The position numbers and the translations under genes were made by a program. The notes beneath the pieces were generated by a model. It made no database searches and was not told the DNA's origin. It saw only the letters and a program-made list of their open reading frames with translations. A stretch of 64,000 nt of DNA from DATKPC01 sp035524275 (lineage in GTDB: Bacteria > Pseudomonadota > Gammaproteobacteria > Burkholderiales > Burkholderiaceae_F), in contig DATKPC010000043.1 in NCBI GenBank assembly GCA_035524275.1, forward strand, positions 92,560 through 156,559, in the 5' to 3' direction. Positions 63,751-64,000 of this stretch are shown here, piece by piece. The stretch's first letter is position 1. Every line of letters starts with the position of its first letter.

Positions 63751-64000
63751 CTAGTGCTCGCCCTTGGTGGGCAGCAGGCCGGCGAGCCGGTTGCCCTGCT
63801 TCTGCGGACCGCCGTTCGGGAACAGCTCGTGCAGCGCGTGGTTGCTGCCGTGACGCGTGCCCCAGACTCTCTGGAAATGGCGGATCATCACGCGCACTTG
63901 GGCCTGCACGCCATGCGCGTGGAAGTAGTCGCGCAGGTAGCGGATCACTTCCCAGTGGGCCGGCGTCAACTCCAGCGCTTCGGCCTCGGCCTGAGCGCGC
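63751..64000 (-). CDS. DsrC/TusE-family protein lacking the C-terminal cysteines (5' end outside window)
   Basis: The last 82 or so residues of a DsrC-fold protein. ELTPAHWEVIRYLRDYF and the following RVMIRHFQRVWG are the family core. The conserved C-terminal arm normally ends in a motif with one cysteine, and a second cysteine about ten residues earlier in true DsrC. Here it reads KQGNRLAGLLPTKGEH, so both cysteine positions are replaced (Asn and Glu/His). It therefore cannot carry persulfide or form a trisulfide like DsrC or TusE. Cysteine-free relatives have been described as regulatory types (RspA, as I recall). The N-terminus lies beyond the right edge. Confidence 0.8.
   Translation of the reverse strand, partial: RAQAEAEALELTPAHWEVIRYLRDYFHAHGVQAQVRVMIRHFQRVWGTRHGSNHALHELFPNGGPQKQGNRLAGLLPTKGEH

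Overview
The window reads as a chromosomal segment of a G+C-rich betaproteobacterium. The gene order pyrG-kdsA-eno-ftsB, the 14-subunit type complex I genes, the outer-membrane assembly lipoprotein BamC, RoxA and Hsp33 all fit a Gram-negative proteobacterium. The right half carries genes for sulfur compound and hydrogen oxidation, so a chemolithotrophic or mixotrophic sulfur/hydrogen oxidiser is likely. The genus cannot be fixed from sequence alone.

Positions 1-34300 are mainly core genome. They hold the 3' end of the nuo operon (nuoG' to nuoN) followed by an ADP-ribose pyrophosphatase-like Nudix gene. A convergent ETF:quinone oxidoreductase/SPFH pair comes next, then a short-chain dehydrogenase, a two-subunit 3-oxoacid CoA-transferase, a CDF metal exporter and a DUF1624 membrane protein. 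The block pyrG-kdsA-eno-ftsB follows, with hslO on the other strand. After these come an alpha/beta hydrolase, a PHP phosphatase, a Sua5/YciO protein, trpS, a methyltransferase, dapA and bamC. The last core genes are a lipoprotein made of 11-residue repeats, a hypothetical protein, a RoxA-type ribosomal oxygenase, an FKBP-type isomerase and mutS.

Directly upstream of mutS, at 34302-34916, is the remnant of a tyrosine recombinase that has lost its catalytic Arg and Tyr. From there to the right edge the content is accessory. It starts with a small membrane protein, an ABM-domain protein with a divergent LysR regulator, and an ArsR regulator divergent from an RND efflux operon (membrane fusion protein, permease, DUF2892 protein, outer-membrane factor).

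The block 43435-64000 appears to be one energy-metabolism island. A plus-strand group (tusA, a DsrE-family gene, a FadL-type porin) faces a six-gene minus-strand operon: a SoeABC-like sulfite dehydrogenase, a TauE/SafE exporter, a membrane protein and a tandem UspA. A cysteine-rich GAF histidine kinase and a NarL-type response regulator are divergent from soeA. They are followed by a fusion of a helix-turn-helix-like N-terminus to a ferredoxin/flavin reductase, and by a single UspA. On the minus strand lies a complete Isp-type (group 1e-like) [NiFe] hydrogenase operon, hynS-isp1-isp2-hynL. Upstream of it are a uroporphyrinogen-III methyltransferase and a DsrC-family protein without the C-terminal cysteines.

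The inferred scheme is as follows. Sulfur enters through the outer membrane and is passed along TusA/DsrE-type carriers. Sulfite is oxidised to sulfate by the Soe complex, and the anion is exported by TauE/SafE. Electrons from sulfite and from H2 reach the quinone pool, and a redox two-component system probably controls expression. No rRNA, tRNA, CRISPR array or intact insertion sequence was seen.
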